DNA from: Psychromicrobium silvestre
GTDB lineage: Bacteria > Actinomycetota > Actinomycetes > Actinomycetales > Micrococcaceae
DNA length: 64,000 nucleotides
Direction: 5' to 3'
Assembly: GCF_013408295.1 (NCBI RefSeq)
Contig: NZ_JACBYQ010000001.1
Span: 496,001-560,000 of the forward strand
Below are positions 1 to 9,805 of the stretch, piece after piece. Below the pieces are notes generated by a model. It searched no databases, was not told the DNA's origin, and worked only from the letters and a program-made list of their open reading frames with translations. The position numbers were made by a program, and so were the translations under genes. Positions within the stretch are counted from its first letter, which is position 1; every line of letters begins with the position of its first letter.

Positions 1-2
1 CT

Positions 3-1388
3 TCCCAGCTGACTGATCAGCCTGCCGTGCTGACGGCAGCCGCGGTGGCTCTTTCCGATTGGGATTCCGCCGAGGGACCGTTGGACAGTTCGGATCCGGT
101 GGACGCTCCGGCAGCCGTGATGAACATGGTGCTGGGGAATGGCGCCAGGCTCTACGTAGACCACGCACATCCGGAGTATTCCTCGCCCGAGGTGACCAAT
201 CCGGAAGATGCGCTGATCTGGGACTTTGCGGGCGACGTCGTGGCGCGCCAGGTACTGGCCGATCTCGCCGCCCGCCGGGCTGCTGGGGAAGAGGGGGTGC
301 CCGATATCCAGCTCTATAAGAACAACACCGACAGCAAATCCGCCTCTTACGGTAGCCATGAGAACTATTTGATGCCGCGGCAGGTTCCTTTCGGGCGCAT
401 TGTCTCCGGGCTGACGCCTTTTTTCGTCACCCGGCAATTGATCTGTGGGGCGGGGCGGGTTGGTCTTGGTCAGGACGCCTCAACACCGGGGTTCCAACTG
501 AGCCAGCGGGCGGACTTCTTTGAAGCTGAAGTTGGCTTGGAAACAACCATCCGGCGACCGATTATCAATACCAGGGATGAGCCGCATGCGTTGGCGGATA
601 AATACCGACGGCTGCATGTCATCATCGGTGATGCCAATCTTTCCCAGGTCTCGCACTACCTCAAGTTCGGTACCACCGCCCTGGTACTGGATCTGATCGA
701 GCGCGGGCTGGCCCCCGAGCTGGAAATTTGGGAACCGGTGGAGGCGCTTCGGGCGGTTAGCCACGATGTTTCGCTGACCCGTCTCTACCGGTTGATCGAT
801 GGACGGCGAGTCACAGCCCTGGATATTCAGTGGATGTACCTGGAGGCAGCGCAAGAGGCCGTGCAGACGAGTGATCGGCACACCAGCACGGTATTGGCGC
901 GCTGGGAGGAGGTGCTCAACGGCTTAGCTAAGGGACCCGAAGCGGTGTCCGGTCAGGTCGAATGGGCGGCAAAGCTCGGCTTGCTAGATCAGTATCGAGA
1001 GCGTGATGGCCTGGCCTGGGATGACGCTAGGCTGGCGTTGATCGACTTGCAATGGGCCGATATCCGCTTGGACAAGGGGTTGGCGAACCGATTGCAGGCT
1101 CGGGGGCGATTGGAAAAATTGGTCAGCCAGAGCCGAATCGATGCGGCCGTGCAGGCACCCCCGGAAGATACTCGAGCATATTTCCGTGGCGAATCGATCC
1201 GCCGCTTTGGCGCCCAGATAGTGGGTGCGAGTTGGGATTCGGTGATTTTCCAGTTGCCGAGTCAAAAACGATTGCAAAAGGTACCCACCCGGGAACCGCT
1301 ACGAGGCACGAAAGCGCTCATTGGCGAGCTTTTTGAGGCCCATCAGGATGTAGAAGACTTCCTTGGTGCCCTGCTGGGAGAACACTGA
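3..1388 (+). CDS. dop: Pup deamidase/depupylase Dop, 5'-truncated by the window edge
   Basis: Dop converts the C-terminal Gln of Pup to Glu so that PafA can ligate it, and also removes Pup from substrates. The frame is open from the first bases, so the N-terminal strand with the GxETE-type nucleotide-binding residues lies outside the window. Visible are the LYVDHAHPEYSSPE segment (the region of the catalytic Asp), [17 protein letters not shown], the [12 protein letters not shown] segment and the HVIIGDANLSQ segment, all typical of the Dop/PafA carboxylate-amine ligase-like fold. The gene is paralogous to pafA at 3271 and is followed 74 bases later by pup. Pup here ends in Gln, so Dop activity is required. 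Identity is firm; only the start is unseen. Confidence 0.96.
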   Translation, partial: SQLTDQPAVLTAAAVALSDWDSAEGPLDSSDPVDAPAAVMNMVLGNGARLYVDHAHPEYSSPEVTNPEDALIWDFAGDVVARQVLADLAARRAAGEEGVPDIQLYKNNTDSKSASYGSHENYLMPRQVPFGRIVSGLTPFFVTRQLICGAGRVGLGQDASTPGFQLSQRADFFEAEVGLETTIRRPIINTRDEPHALADKYRRLHVIIGDANLSQVSHYLKFGTTALVLDLIERGLAPELEIWEPVEALRAVSHDVSLTRLYRLIDGRRVTALDIQWMYLEAAQEAVQTSDRHTSTVLARWEEVLNGLAKGPEAVSGQVEWAAKLGLLDQYRERDGLAWDDARLALIDLQWADIRLDKGLANRLQARGRLEKLVSQSRIDAAVQAPPEDTRAYFRGESIRRFGAQIVGASWDSVIFQLPSQKRLQKVPTREPLRGTKALIGELFEAHQDVEDFLGALLGEH

Positions 1389-1462
1389 GCCGGACGCTCG
1401 GACAATTGCCGAGGTACGTGGCAGGATGATGAAGAGAACTAAGACAGTTTGAGGAGCGTGAC

Positions 1463-1663
1463 ATGGCAGGCCAGGAACAGCAGAACTATAGCTCTCGTGA
1501 TGAGGAGCAGGACGTTCCCGATATTCCCCTCCCCACCCCAGGGGTTCCGCAGAGCAGCGCACAGACCGAAGGTCTTGATGACCTGTTGGATGAAATCGAC
1601 GGCGTGCTCGAATCGAATGCCGAGGAGTTCGTTCGCGGCTTCGTGCAAAAGGGCGGACAGTAG
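1463..1663 (+). CDS. pup: Prokaryotic ubiquitin-like protein Pup (GGQ form)
   Basis: A 66-residue, acidic, largely disordered protein modifier. The C-terminal half (from about residue 36, [19 protein letters not shown]) is the helix-forming region that binds the coiled coil of the Mpa/ARC ATPase, and the protein ends in GGQ. In the Pup family a terminal Gln must be deamidated to Glu by Dop before PafA can attach it to substrate lysines. The ATG is preceded by a GAGGAG ribosome-binding site. It lies between dop and prcB, 6 bases upstream of prcB, so the modifier, its activating enzyme and the protease are probably co-transcribed. Confidence 0.97.
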   Translation: MAGQEQQNYSSRDEEQDVPDIPLPTPGVPQSSAQTEGLDDLLDEIDGVLESNAEEFVRGFVQKGGQ

Positions 1664-1669
1664 GCGCAG

Positions 1670-2503
1670 ATGCGGTACCGCGACCAGGGTGAGCGTGCCG
1701 TCCGGGAGCTGGCGGCAGCAGCGACGTCGTCCTTCACCGAGCATTTGGCGCAGTCTCGACCGGAGCTACTACCCTTCGGCCAGCAGCTAGACCAGCAGCT
1801 TCCCGCCGGTTCGTTGCAAGCCCCGCACGCCACCACGATTGTCGCGTTGAGCTTTGCCGGTGGGGTGCTGATGGCTGGTGACCGGCGAGCCACCATGGGC
1901 ACCATGATCGCCAGCCGGAGGATCGAGAAGGTCTTTCCGGCGGACCAGTACTCGGTGCTCGGCATCGCGGGCACCGCGGGTCTGGCCATCGACATCACCA
2001 AATTGTTCCAGGTGGAACTCGAGCACTACGAGAAAATCGAAGGAACCACCTTATCCCTGGAAGGCAAAGCCAATCGCTTGGGCGCGATGGTGCGCGGCAA
2101 CCTGCCGATGGCGCTGCAAGGGCTCGCCGTGGTTCCGCTTTTTGCCGGTTACGATTTGGGCCTCTCCCAGGGCAGGCTGTTCTCTTATGACGTCACGGGC
2201 GGCCGCTATGAGGAGCTAGAGCATCACAGCGTAGGCTCGGGTTCTGTCTTCGCCCGCGGAGCCATGAAGAAACTCTGGAAACCGGGCCTCACCGAGGCCG
2301 AAGCCATCGAGGTCGCGGTGGAATCATTGGTCGATGCGGCCGATGACGATTCGGCCACCGGGGGACCGGACCTGGTCCGAGAGCTCTGGCCCATTGTCTT
2401 CACCGTGACCCGCAGCGGCGCGCGTAAGGTGCCCGTTGGGGAACTCGGCGACGTGGTGCGAGCCGTGGTGGCGCGGCGCACCGAGCTAGGCAGGGAGGCC
2501 TGA
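1670..2503 (+). CDS. prcB: Proteasome beta subunit PrcB
   Basis: Catalytic beta subunit of the bacterial 20S proteasome, which degrades pupylated proteins in the cytoplasm. The 277-residue product has a propeptide of about 54 residues; cleavage in HA|TTIVAL would expose Thr55 as the N-terminal nucleophile. Further conserved parts are [12 protein letters not shown] (with the active-site Asp/Arg region), a Lys in [11 protein letters not shown] at the Lys33-equivalent strand, [18 protein letters not shown], and [16 protein letters not shown] near the C-terminus. It starts 6 bases after pup and its stop overlaps the prcA start in TGATG, indicating translational coupling of the two subunits. Confidence 0.97.
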   Translation: MRYRDQGERAVRELAAAATSSFTEHLAQSRPELLPFGQQLDQQLPAGSLQAPHATTIVALSFAGGVLMAGDRRATMGTMIASRRIEKVFPADQYSVLGIAGTAGLAIDITKLFQVELEHYEKIEGTTLSLEGKANRLGAMVRGNLPMALQGLAVVPLFAGYDLGLSQGRLFSYDVTGGRYEELEHHSVGSGSVFARGAMKKLWKPGLTEAEAIEVAVESLVDAADDDSATGGPDLVRELWPIVFTVTRSGARKVPVGELGDVVRAVVARRTELGREA

Positions 2504-3231
2504 TGACGCAGCAGTTCTACGTTTCACCCGAGCAGGTGATGAAGGACCGCGCGGATTTTGCTCGCAAGGGTATTGCCCGCGGCCGTTCCGTAGTGGTGAT
2601 CTCCGCGGCCGATGGCATTGCTCTGGTGGCCGAAAACCCCTCACCCTCGCTGCACAAAATTGGCGAAATTTACGACAAGATCGCCTTCGCCGCAGTAGGG
2701 AAGTACAACGAATTCGAATCCCTGCGACAGGCCGGTGTGCGCTACGCCGATGTCCGCGGCTACTCTTATGATCGCGAGGACGTCACGGCCCGAGGCCTCG
2801 CCAGCGTCTACGCGCAGAGCCTGGGCGCGGTCTTCACTGCCGAGCAAAAGCCCTTCGAGGTTGAGCTTGCAGTAGCGGAGGTGGGTAGCAGCCAGGACTC
2901 GGACCATCTGTACCGGCTGACCTTTGACGGTTCGATCGCCGATGAGAAGGGGTTCATTGCGATGGGCGGTCAGGTGGAGTCGGTGCATGCCGCCGTCGCC
3001 ACTACCTGGGCTCCTGGGCTCGGGCTTTCCGAAGCGATTAAGCTCGCGGTGCACGCGCTTAGCGCCGGCCCGCAGCAGAACAGCGAGCAAGCCGCCGGCC
3101 GGGTTCCCGCTGAGCTTGGCGCGGAGACCTTGGAGGTGGCAGTGCTGGATCGCGACTCGGAGACCACTCGCGGCAAGGCTCGGTCTTTCCGCCGACTGGG
3201 CTTCGAAGAGATTACCGCAGCGCTGACCTAG
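2503..3231 (+). CDS. prcA: Proteasome alpha subunit PrcA
   Basis: Non-catalytic alpha subunit forming the outer gating rings of the 20S proteasome. The 242-residue protein opens with FYVSPEQVMKDRADFARKGI, the helix-containing N-terminal gate segment of actinobacterial PrcA, followed by VAENPSPSLHKIGEIYDKI, the YSYDREDVTARGLA segment and YRLTFDGSIADEKGF. It lacks the Thr1 nucleophile, as expected. The start ATG overlaps the prcB stop by one base. The C-terminal tail (LGFEEITAALT) is shorter than in mycobacteria. The next gene, pafA, begins 39 bases downstream. Confidence 0.97.
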   Translation: MTQQFYVSPEQVMKDRADFARKGIARGRSVVVISAADGIALVAENPSPSLHKIGEIYDKIAFAAVGKYNEFESLRQAGVRYADVRGYSYDREDVTARGLASVYAQSLGAVFTAEQKPFEVELAVAEVGSSQDSDHLYRLTFDGSIADEKGFIAMGGQVESVHAAVATTWAPGLGLSEAIKLAVHALSAGPQQNSEQAAGRVPAELGAETLEVAVLDRDSETTRGKARSFRRLGFEEITAALT

Positions 3232-3270
3232 TAGCTGCGGACAGGGTGGATTGGGGCCGAGGAGAAATAG

Positions 3271-4662
3271 ATGGATCGTAGGATTTTCGGTATTGAAACA
3301 GAGTTCGGCATTGCCTTTTCCAGCCGTGATTCGCGTCCGCTTTCGCCCGAGGAAGTGGCCAGATACCTGTTCCGGAAGGTGGTCAGCTGGGGGCGCAGCT
3401 CCAATGTTTTCCTCGCCAATGGCTCCCGGCTCTATCTCGACGTCGGCTCGCACCCGGAATATGCCACCGCGGAATGTGACGACGTCGGGCAGCTCATTGC
3501 GCATGATCGCTCCGGTGAGCTGATCCTGAATGAGTTGGTGGGCGAGGCGGAGAACCGGCTGTCGCTGGAGGGTTTTAAAGGCCAGGTCTTCCTGTTTAAG
3601 AACAACACCGATTCTGCCGGAAACTCTTATGGCAGCCACGAGAACTATCTGATTAGCCGGCGCGGTGAATTCAGCAGACTGGCCGAGGTACTGATCCCCT
3701 TCTTAGTCACCAGGCAGCTGATCGCCGGGGCCGGGAAGCTGCATACCGTGGGCGGGCAGCCGCATTTCTCCTTCTCGCAGCGAGCCGAACACATCTGGGA
3801 AGGTGTTTCCTCCGCAACCACCCGCTCTCGACCGATTATTAATACCCGAGATGAGCCGCATGCCGATGCCGAACTGTATCGGCGCTTGCATGTGATTGTG
3901 GGGGATTCGAATATGTCGGAGACCACAACGATGCTCAAGGTCGGGACTGTGGATTTGCTGCTGCGGATGATCGAATCCGGGGTCATTATGCGTGATTTGC
4001 GGATGGAGAATCCGATTCGGAGCATCCGGGAAATCTCCCAGGATCTAACCGGCCGGGTGCCGGTCAAACTTGCCAATGGGCGCGTTCTGAGCGCGTTAGA
4101 GATCCAGCGAGAATATTTCGAGAAGGTGAGTGCATTTTTGGACTCCGCCGGGGCCCACAACTCTTTGGTGCCGCGGATCATGGACCTTTGGAAGCGGGCA
4201 CTCGAGGCGATCGAGAGCCAGGACTACAGCGGTATTGACACCGAGATCGATTGGGCTATTAAGAAGAAGTTGCTCGATTCGTATCAGAAACGGCACGGGC
4301 TCAGTCTGGATTCTCCCCGGCTGGCGCAGATCGATCTGACTTATCACGACATCTCGCCGCGGCGCGGCCTGTTCTACCTTCTGCAAGCCCGCGGTGATAC
4401 CGCCCGGGTGATTGAGGATACCGATGCGCAGCGGGCCGCAGATGAACCGCCGGAGAGCACCAGGGCTGCTTTGCGTGGCCGATTCGTCCGAGCCGCACAG
4501 GCTGCTGGCCGGGATTACACCGTGGACTGGGTGCACCTGAAACTCAATGATCGAGCTCACCAAACCGTGCTGTGTAAAGATCCTTTCCGGAATCAGGATG
4601 AACGGGTCGATGCTTTGATTGAGTCGCTGGCGGCGGAGGCCGCGGGGGAGCGGCAAAGTTGA
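3271..4662 (+). CDS. pafA: Pup--protein ligase PafA
   Basis: Ligates the C-terminal glutamate of Pup to substrate lysines using ATP. The full-length 463-residue protein starts with [16 protein letters not shown], containing the GIETEFG motif with the metal/ATP-binding glutamates; Asp57 in [12 protein letters not shown] is the expected catalytic Asp. [37 protein letters not shown] and [17 protein letters not shown] match the family and align with the paralogous Dop at the start of the window. The ATG is preceded by a GAGGAGAA ribosome-binding site. With dop, pup, prcB and prcA it completes the pupylation set; the Mpa/ARC ATPase is not in view and probably lies upstream of dop. Confidence 0.97.
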   Translation: MDRRIFGIETEFGIAFSSRDSRPLSPEEVARYLFRKVVSWGRSSNVFLANGSRLYLDVGSHPEYATAECDDVGQLIAHDRSGELILNELVGEAENRLSLEGFKGQVFLFKNNTDSAGNSYGSHENYLISRRGEFSRLAEVLIPFLVTRQLIAGAGKLHTVGGQPHFSFSQRAEHIWEGVSSATTRSRPIINTRDEPHADAELYRRLHVIVGDSNMSETTTMLKVGTVDLLLRMIESGVIMRDLRMENPIRSIREISQDLTGRVPVKLANGRVLSALEIQREYFEKVSAFLDSAGAHNSLVPRIMDLWKRALEAIESQDYSGIDTEIDWAIKKKLLDSYQKRHGLSLDSPRLAQIDLTYHDISPRRGLFYLLQARGDTARVIEDTDAQRAADEPPESTRAALRGRFVRAAQAAGRDYTVDWVHLKLNDRAHQTVLCKDPFRNQDERVDALIESLAAEAAGERQS

Positions 4663-4750
4663 TTCTCAGGCTGAGCCGCTAAACTGGGGGCTGCCCGCAG
4701 CGGGCGAGTTCCGATCTAAACCCGACAGACTGATGAAGAATTGAGCGTTT

Positions 4751-5722
4751 GTGCGTCGATCACTGGCCGTAGCGGCCGCTATTGTCCCCCTGACCATCCT
4801 ATTGGCCGCCTGTGGCAACGCGGCGAGTAGCTCAAGCGGCTCGGATAGTTCAGCCAGTTCGACGGCGTCTAGCAGCACCTCGGCTCCGGCGGCGAACGCT
4901 GCGCTACTTAGCAGCGTTAAGTTGACTCCGACCAGCGCGGGCAAGGCACCTAAGGTGGAATTCACTAAGCCGCTTGCCGTGCCTCAGCCGGCGATCAAGG
5001 TGGTCACCCAGGGTACCGGTGCGGAAATTAAAGATGGGCAGCTGATCGCGATCCACACCGCTTTCTTCGCGGTAGCCGACGGTAAGGTGCTGGCGGATAA
5101 CTTCAGCAAGGCTGCTAGCAGCATCGTGATTGATAGCTCATTCAAGACCAATAACCCGCTTATTTATGGTGCGGTAGTAGGGGCCAAGGTAGGCTCCGAG
5201 ATCGCCTATGCAACCCCGGCGTCGACCCAGAGTGGGCAGACTCAAGCTGCCCAGCTGTTGATCTTCCGGATTGAATCCGCAAAGGCTGCGCCGACCAAGG
5301 CAAGTTCTGATGAGGTAGCCAAACTCGACTCCGAGGGCAAGCTGCCTACGGTGAGTTTCAACGCCAAAGCTGTGCCCAGCGTGAAGATCCCTTCGGGCGC
5401 CGCTCCAGACAATCTCATCGTCAAGGTGCTTAAAGAGGGCACCGGCGATGCGCTGCAGGCCACCGACTCGATTAAGGCCAACTACACCGGCTGGAGCTGG
5501 TCCACCAGTAAGCAGTTCGACTCCAGCTATGACAAGGGTCAACCGGTCACCTTTGCCCTCAATCAGGTCATCCCAGGTTGGACTCAGGGTTTGACCGGCC
5601 AAAAGATCGGCTCAACCGTGCTGCTGGTGATCCCCTCCACGATGGCCTACGGTGACGACACCACGAGCGGACAGCCGGCCGGTCCCCTGGTCTTCGTGGT
5701 CGACATTGTTGGCAAGGGCTAA
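4751..5722 (+). CDS. FKBP-type peptidyl-prolyl isomerase, lipoprotein
   Basis: A 323-residue exported protein. The N-terminus (GTG start, MRRSLAVAAAIVPLTILLAAC) is a signal peptide with lipobox LAAC, followed by a Ser/Ala-rich linker of about 25 residues. Residues around 75-165 look like a degenerate FKBP unit (IKVVTQGTGAEIKDGQLIAI), and residues around 210-323 form a clear FKBP domain (VKVLKEGTGDALQATDSIKANYTGW, then FALNQVIPGWTQGLTGQKIG). The expected role is prolyl isomerisation or chaperoning outside the membrane. It sits between pafA and a cytoplasmic FKBP, a common arrangement in Micrococcaceae. An upstream ATG at 4732 is closed by a stop after three codons and cannot be the start. Confidence 0.9.
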   Translation: MRRSLAVAAAIVPLTILLAACGNAASSSSGSDSSASSTASSSTSAPAANAALLSSVKLTPTSAGKAPKVEFTKPLAVPQPAIKVVTQGTGAEIKDGQLIAIHTAFFAVADGKVLADNFSKAASSIVIDSSFKTNNPLIYGAVVGAKVGSEIAYATPASTQSGQTQAAQLLIFRIESAKAAPTKASSDEVAKLDSEGKLPTVSFNAKAVPSVKIPSGAAPDNLIVKVLKEGTGDALQATDSIKANYTGWSWSTSKQFDSSYDKGQPVTFALNQVIPGWTQGLTGQKIGSTVLLVIPSTMAYGDDTTSGQPAGPLVFVVDIVGKG

Positions 5723-5783
5723 GCAAGAACCGCCAGCAAAAGCTGCAACAATATTCTCAAGAACAACGACGAACAGGAGCATC

Positions 5784-6179
5784 ATGTCATTCGGAGAGCG
5801 CAATTACGATCGGGAAAAGCCGGAAATCGACTTTCCTGACCACGAAGTTCCTAGCGAACTGGTGATCAAGGACATCGTTGAAGGCAACGGTGCCGAAGTG
5901 GGCAAGGGCGATACGGTTTCCGCGCACTATGTGGGCGTTGCCTTCTCCACCGGGGAAGAGTTTGACTCCTCCTGGACCCGAGGGACCCCGCTCGACTTCA
6001 AGGTAGGCGTTGGCCAGGTCATTAAGGGCTGGGATCAGGGCTTGCTGGGGATGAAAGTTGGCGGCCGACGCCGCCTGGAAATCCCCTCCGAACTCGCTTA
6101 TGGCGAGCGTGGGGCGGGCGCTTCGATCGCCCCGAACGAGGCACTTATTTTCGTGGTGGACCTCGTCGGCGTTCGCTAA
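5784..6179 (+). CDS. FKBP-type peptidyl-prolyl cis-trans isomerase, cytoplasmic
   Basis: A single-domain FKBP of 131 residues. The ATG at 5784 follows a CAGGAG ribosome-binding site, and the frame's upstream extension overlaps the preceding gene, so the shorter form is preferred. Motifs: VIKDIVEGNGAEVGKGDTV, HYVGVAFSTGEEFDSSW, VGQVIKGWDQGLLGMKVGG, RRRLEIPSELAYGERGAG and ALIFVVDLVGVR, covering the full FKBP fold with its active-site aromatic residues. No signal peptide is present, so it should act in the cytosol. The gene lies 61 bases downstream of the lipoprotein FKBP. Confidence 0.93.
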   Translation: MSFGERNYDREKPEIDFPDHEVPSELVIKDIVEGNGAEVGKGDTVSAHYVGVAFSTGEEFDSSWTRGTPLDFKVGVGQVIKGWDQGLLGMKVGGRRRLEIPSELAYGERGAGASIAPNEALIFVVDLVGVR

Positions 6180-6266
6180 ATACGCTAACTGCACAAACGC
6201 AAGGGGAAACGGAAACGGAAGCGGACACGGTCTCAGCACGGGCTTTCTATTAAGTAAGCTGGTGCC

Positions 6267-8243
6267 GTGTCCGCTACCCGTACCGAGCGTCTGCTCAATC
6301 TGCTGATTGCCCTGCTGGAAACACGCTATGGGCGGAGCAAAGAGTTCCTCCGGCTCAATATTCAGGCCTATCGAGAGTCACCCTCAGAAGAAGCCTTCGA
6401 GCGGATGTTTGAGCGCGATAAGGTGGATCTGCGGGCGATGGGAATCCCCTTGGAGACCGCCACCGAGCACGGCGTTTTTGAAGACGATCTGACCACTACG
6501 AGCTACCGCATCCCCAAGGATAAGTACCGACTGCCGGAGGTCCGCTTCAGCGTTGAGGAAGCCGCAGTGCTCTCCTTGGCCGCTAGGCTCTGGGACCGGG
6601 CCGCCTTGGGTACCGCGGCGGCAAGAGCCGTTCGCAAAATTGAAACCCGGGGTGGCTTGCCCGAGGACTTTCCGGCCGAGCCACTGCTGGAACCACGGAT
6701 CAGTACGAGGGAACCAGCCTTCGAGGATCTGTTAGAGGCGGCTACAGCCCGCCACGAAATCAGTTTCGACTATCAGGGCACGGCGGATCAACAAGCCCGC
6801 AGCCGCCGGGTGCAGCCCTGGGGACTGGGCCAGAAATTCGGCAACTGGTACCTGGTGGGCTTGGACGTCGATCGAGGTGAACAACGCCTCTACCGGCTCT
6901 CACGGATTAGCGGAGCCATTACCGTGCTGACAACCTCCAGCTTTGGCCGTCCGGAAGGCTTTTCCGTGGTCGAGGTTCTGGATCGGATGGAACTGCCCGC
7001 TCAGAGTCTGGCGAGGATTGCCGTCCGTCCGGATCGTGCACAAGCCCTCCGTGACCGAGGGACACTGAGTGGTTCCGAACCGGGCTGGGACCTGCTGGAG
7101 CTGCCCTACAACTCCTTGACCGCGCTGGCCGGTGAGCTGGCCGCCGTCGGGCCGAACGTCATTGTACGAGCTCCCCAGCAGCTTGCCGAGGCTGTCCAAG
7201 CCAAGCTGCAGGCCGTGCTGGAGGCCTCAAACAGTCCGCTGCCGGAGTTCGCTGAGGAACCGGGGAACAACCGTTTGGGTCGAGCAAAATCGACCGCTCA
7301 GGATCATCTGCGCCGACTGGTAGATCTGGTGCCGTTTCTGGTGCATCACCAGGGCATGCACCTGGACGAGATCGCCACCGAATTCGGCATTAGCCGGCGG
7401 CAGCTGGAAGCCGATCTGAACTTAATGATGGTGAGCGGGCTACCGGGAGGATTCCACGGTGATTTGATGGACGTCAGCTGGGACGACGGTCACGTCTATA
7501 TCGCCGATGCCGAGGAACTTTCCGAACCGGTGCGTTTCAGTCTTGATGAGGCATCCGCGCTGTTGGTTGGTTTGGAAACCCTCAGCGCGTTGCCGGGCTT
7601 GGCCGGAGATTCAGCGGTTCGTACTGCGATGGCCAAAATCAGTGCGGCGACAGGGGAGGCGGCGAGCGGTATCACCGGCACCATCGGGGTGCGTCTCAGC
7701 CCGCCGCAGCATGCTGGCTCACTCGAGCTTCTGCAGCAAGCGATGCGGGAGAAGCGCCAGTTGCGACTGAGCTATTTGGTGCCGCATCGCGATGAGGTCA
7801 CCGAGCGCACTGTCGATCCTTTACGAATCTTCTCCGATGACCAGGCCTGGTATCTGCAAGCATGGTGTCACAGCGCCGAAGCTCAGCGGATCTTCCGGCT
7901 GGATCGGATTCGGAACGCCGAGCTGGCAGGGTTCATTGAGGACGCCGTCGAATCGGCTTTCCCGGAGCGGCTGTTCACTCCGGGGGAGCAGGACGCCGAG
8001 GTGACCTTGCTGCTGGATCGTTCGGCTCGCTGGGTGGCTGATTACTACGACGCTCAATCCGTCCGATTGGCGGTAGATGAGAGCGCCCGCTGGCACGCTT
8101 TGGTGACCATCCAGGTGGGTACTACCGATTGGTTGCCGCAATTGGTGGCCCAGTACGGTGGCGCGGTGCGGCTGCTGGCGCCGCCGCAGGCCGCTCAGGA
8201 TGCTCTGGACTGGGCCAGGGAAGCTCTCAAAAACTATTCTTAA
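6267..8243 (+). CDS. pafBC: Fused PafBC, WYL-domain DNA-damage response regulator
   Basis: Transcriptional activator of the LexA-independent DNA damage response in actinobacteria. Mycobacteria carry separate pafB and pafC; here one 658-residue chain contains both halves, as is established for the Arthrobacter PafBC of known structure. Half one: N-terminal winged HTH (TRTERLLNLLIALLETRYG), then a WYL domain with GNWYLVGLDVDRGEQRLYRL (about 190-215). Half two: second HTH (about 345-400, HLDEIATEFGISRRQLEADL), then a WYL domain with DQAWYLQAWC (about 525-535) and RIFRLDRI. The GTG start gives the usual MSATRTERLLNLL N-terminus. The gene faces a permease gene convergently, with a long palindrome between them. 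Confidence 0.95.
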   Translation: MSATRTERLLNLLIALLETRYGRSKEFLRLNIQAYRESPSEEAFERMFERDKVDLRAMGIPLETATEHGVFEDDLTTTSYRIPKDKYRLPEVRFSVEEAAVLSLAARLWDRAALGTAAARAVRKIETRGGLPEDFPAEPLLEPRISTREPAFEDLLEAATARHEISFDYQGTADQQARSRRVQPWGLGQKFGNWYLVGLDVDRGEQRLYRLSRISGAITVLTTSSFGRPEGFSVVEVLDRMELPAQSLARIAVRPDRAQALRDRGTLSGSEPGWDLLELPYNSLTALAGELAAVGPNVIVRAPQQLAEAVQAKLQAVLEASNSPLPEFAEEPGNNRLGRAKSTAQDHLRRLVDLVPFLVHHQGMHLDEIATEFGISRRQLEADLNLMMVSGLPGGFHGDLMDVSWDDGHVYIADAEELSEPVRFSLDEASALLVGLETLSALPGLAGDSAVRTAMAKISAATGEAASGITGTIGVRLSPPQHAGSLELLQQAMREKRQLRLSYLVPHRDEVTERTVDPLRIFSDDQAWYLQAWCHSAEAQRIFRLDRIRNAELAGFIEDAVESAFPERLFTPGEQDAEVTLLLDRSARWVADYYDAQSVRLAVDESARWHALVTIQVGTTDWLPQLVAQYGGAVRLLAPPQAAQDALDWAREALKNYS

Positions 8244-8247
8244 CCGC

Positions 8248-8304
8248 CGAGTGTGGAGCTTTGCATCTTAAACCGAGGTCAAAAGATGCAAAGCTCCACA
8301 CTCG
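8248..8304. terminator. Perfect 22-bp inverted repeat between convergent pafBC and permease genes
   Basis: The arms are 8248-8269 and 8283-8304, perfectly complementary over 22 bp with a 13-base loop. It begins 4 bases after the pafBC stop and ends 8 bases before the end of the permease gene, so it could act as a bidirectional terminator. It lacks a clear T-tract and the stem is of mixed composition rather than the usual GC-rich core, so it may instead be a dispersed palindromic repeat that settled here. Confidence 0.6.
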
Positions 8305-8312
8305 ATGCGGGC

Positions 8313-9776
8313 TTATGCTGCGGATTTATCCTGGGCAGGTTTAACTAGACGGCGCTTAGCCCGACGGACCAGGCCGAAGTAGGTGGCGATCATGATCAGA
8401 TACCAAACCGGTGCGGCATAGAGCGCGATCCGAGTGTCCTCGGCGAAACCGAGCGCCACAATGACCAAGGCGAAGAACACCAGCACCACCCAAGCCATTA
8501 CCTTGCCACCAGGCATTTTGAACTTCGACTCGGCGTGCCGCTCCGGATGCTTCTTCCGGTAAGCGAGATAGGCCACCACGATGAAGCCCCAAACGGTGAT
8601 GAACAGGATGGCTGAAATCGAGGTCACCAGGGTGAAGGCCTGACCGACCGAATCACCGGCGTATAGCAGTATCACGCCGGGTAGCAGGCAGACACAGGAG
8701 AGCATGAGCGCCCGAGCCGGTACGTGATTCTTGGAGAGCTTATTGAAGGTCTCCGGTGCTTCGCCATCGCCCGCCATTCCGTACATGATCCGTGAGGTGG
8801 AGAAGATCCCCGAATTGGCACTCGAAGCCGCCGAGGTGAGCACTACGAAGTTCACTACGCCTGCCGCGCCAGCCAACCCGGCTAGGGCAAACATCTCCAC
8901 GAACGGACTCTTGTCCGAGCTGGCGTAGTGCCAGGGGGTTACGGCCATGATGACAATCAGCGAGCATACGTAGAACAGCAACACGCGGACCGGAATGGAG
9001 TTGATCGCCTTTGGCAAGGTCTTCTCCGGGGATTTCGTCTCGGCGGCGGCGGTACCTGCCAGTTCGATGCCCTGGAAGGCGAAGATCGCGATTTGGAAGC
9101 CTCCGATGAAGCCCATGAAACCCTTGGGGAACATGCCGCCGTCGTTCCACAGGTTGGCGAGTGACGCAACATCACCATTAGGGGAGCGGAAAGCAATAGC
9201 GATCAGCACGACGCCGGTCACCACCAGGGCCACGATGGCGACCACTTTGATCAGGGCGAACCAAAATTCGAGTTCACCGAAAAGTCGGACCGCTACCAGG
9301 TTCAAGAGCAAGAAGAGCCCGATGGTGAGCAGTGCCGGAACCCAGAGCGGAAGGCCAGGAGCCCAAACTGCCACATAACCGGAGATGGCGATAAGGTCGG
9401 CGATGCCGATGATGATCCAACAGAACCAGTAGGTCCAGCCCACCATGAACCCGGCCCAAGGCCCGATCAGGTCACCGGCAAAATCCGCAAAATTTCGGTA
9501 GCCAGAATTCGATAGCAGAACTTCGCCCATGGCTCGCATCACGAAGAACAGCATGAAGCCGATGATCATATAGACGAAGATCACGCTTGGTCCGGCCACC
9601 GAAATGGTCTTACCCGAGCCAAGGAAGAGTCCGGTGCCAATTGCTCCGCCAATGGCAATGAGCTGAATGTGTCGGTTACTCAGGCCGCGAGTTAGACGCT
9701 CGCCGTGGTCGTTGTGTTGCATAGCATCGCCCGGAGGGGCGGTCTGTGACAGTGTGGTTTCTGGCTTCGTCGGCAT
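8313..9776 (-). CDS. Amino acid permease (APC superfamily, AAT type)
   Basis: A 487-residue, 12-helix transporter. The N-terminal hallmark LTRGLSNRHIQLIAIGGAIG followed by TGLFLGSGKTI is the AAT-family signature (CycA/AroP/ProY relatives); ELAGTAAAETKSPEKTLPKA is the conserved loop before helix 7. Substrate cannot be assigned from sequence; D-Ala/Ser/Gly or aromatic and histidine transport are all possible. The start at 9776 is chosen for its GAAGGAA ribosome-binding site; a longer frame reaching 9842 would overlap the divergent gene at 9806. It separates pafBC from tatA, which are adjacent in mycobacteria. Confidence 0.9.
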   Translation of the reverse strand: MPTKPETTLSQTAPPGDAMQHNDHGERLTRGLSNRHIQLIAIGGAIGTGLFLGSGKTISVAGPSVIFVYMIIGFMLFFVMRAMGEVLLSNSGYRNFADFAGDLIGPWAGFMVGWTYWFCWIIIGIADLIAISGYVAVWAPGLPLWVPALLTIGLFLLLNLVAVRLFGELEFWFALIKVVAIVALVVTGVVLIAIAFRSPNGDVASLANLWNDGGMFPKGFMGFIGGFQIAIFAFQGIELAGTAAAETKSPEKTLPKAINSIPVRVLLFYVCSLIVIMAVTPWHYASSDKSPFVEMFALAGLAGAAGVVNFVVLTSAASSANSGIFSTSRIMYGMAGDGEAPETFNKLSKNHVPARALMLSCVCLLPGVILLYAGDSVGQAFTLVTSISAILFITVWGFIVVAYLAYRKKHPERHAESKFKMPGGKVMAWVVLVFFALVIVALGFAEDTRIALYAAPVWYLIMIATYFGLVRRAKRRLVKPAQDKSAA

Positions 9777-9805
9777 ATTTCCTTCATTGTCTCTAGACTG
9801 GATCC

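Noticed and set aside
2641-3639. Long open frame (332 codons) on the minus strand
   Set aside because: It lies wholly antisense to prcA and pafA, has no family features, and arises from codon bias.
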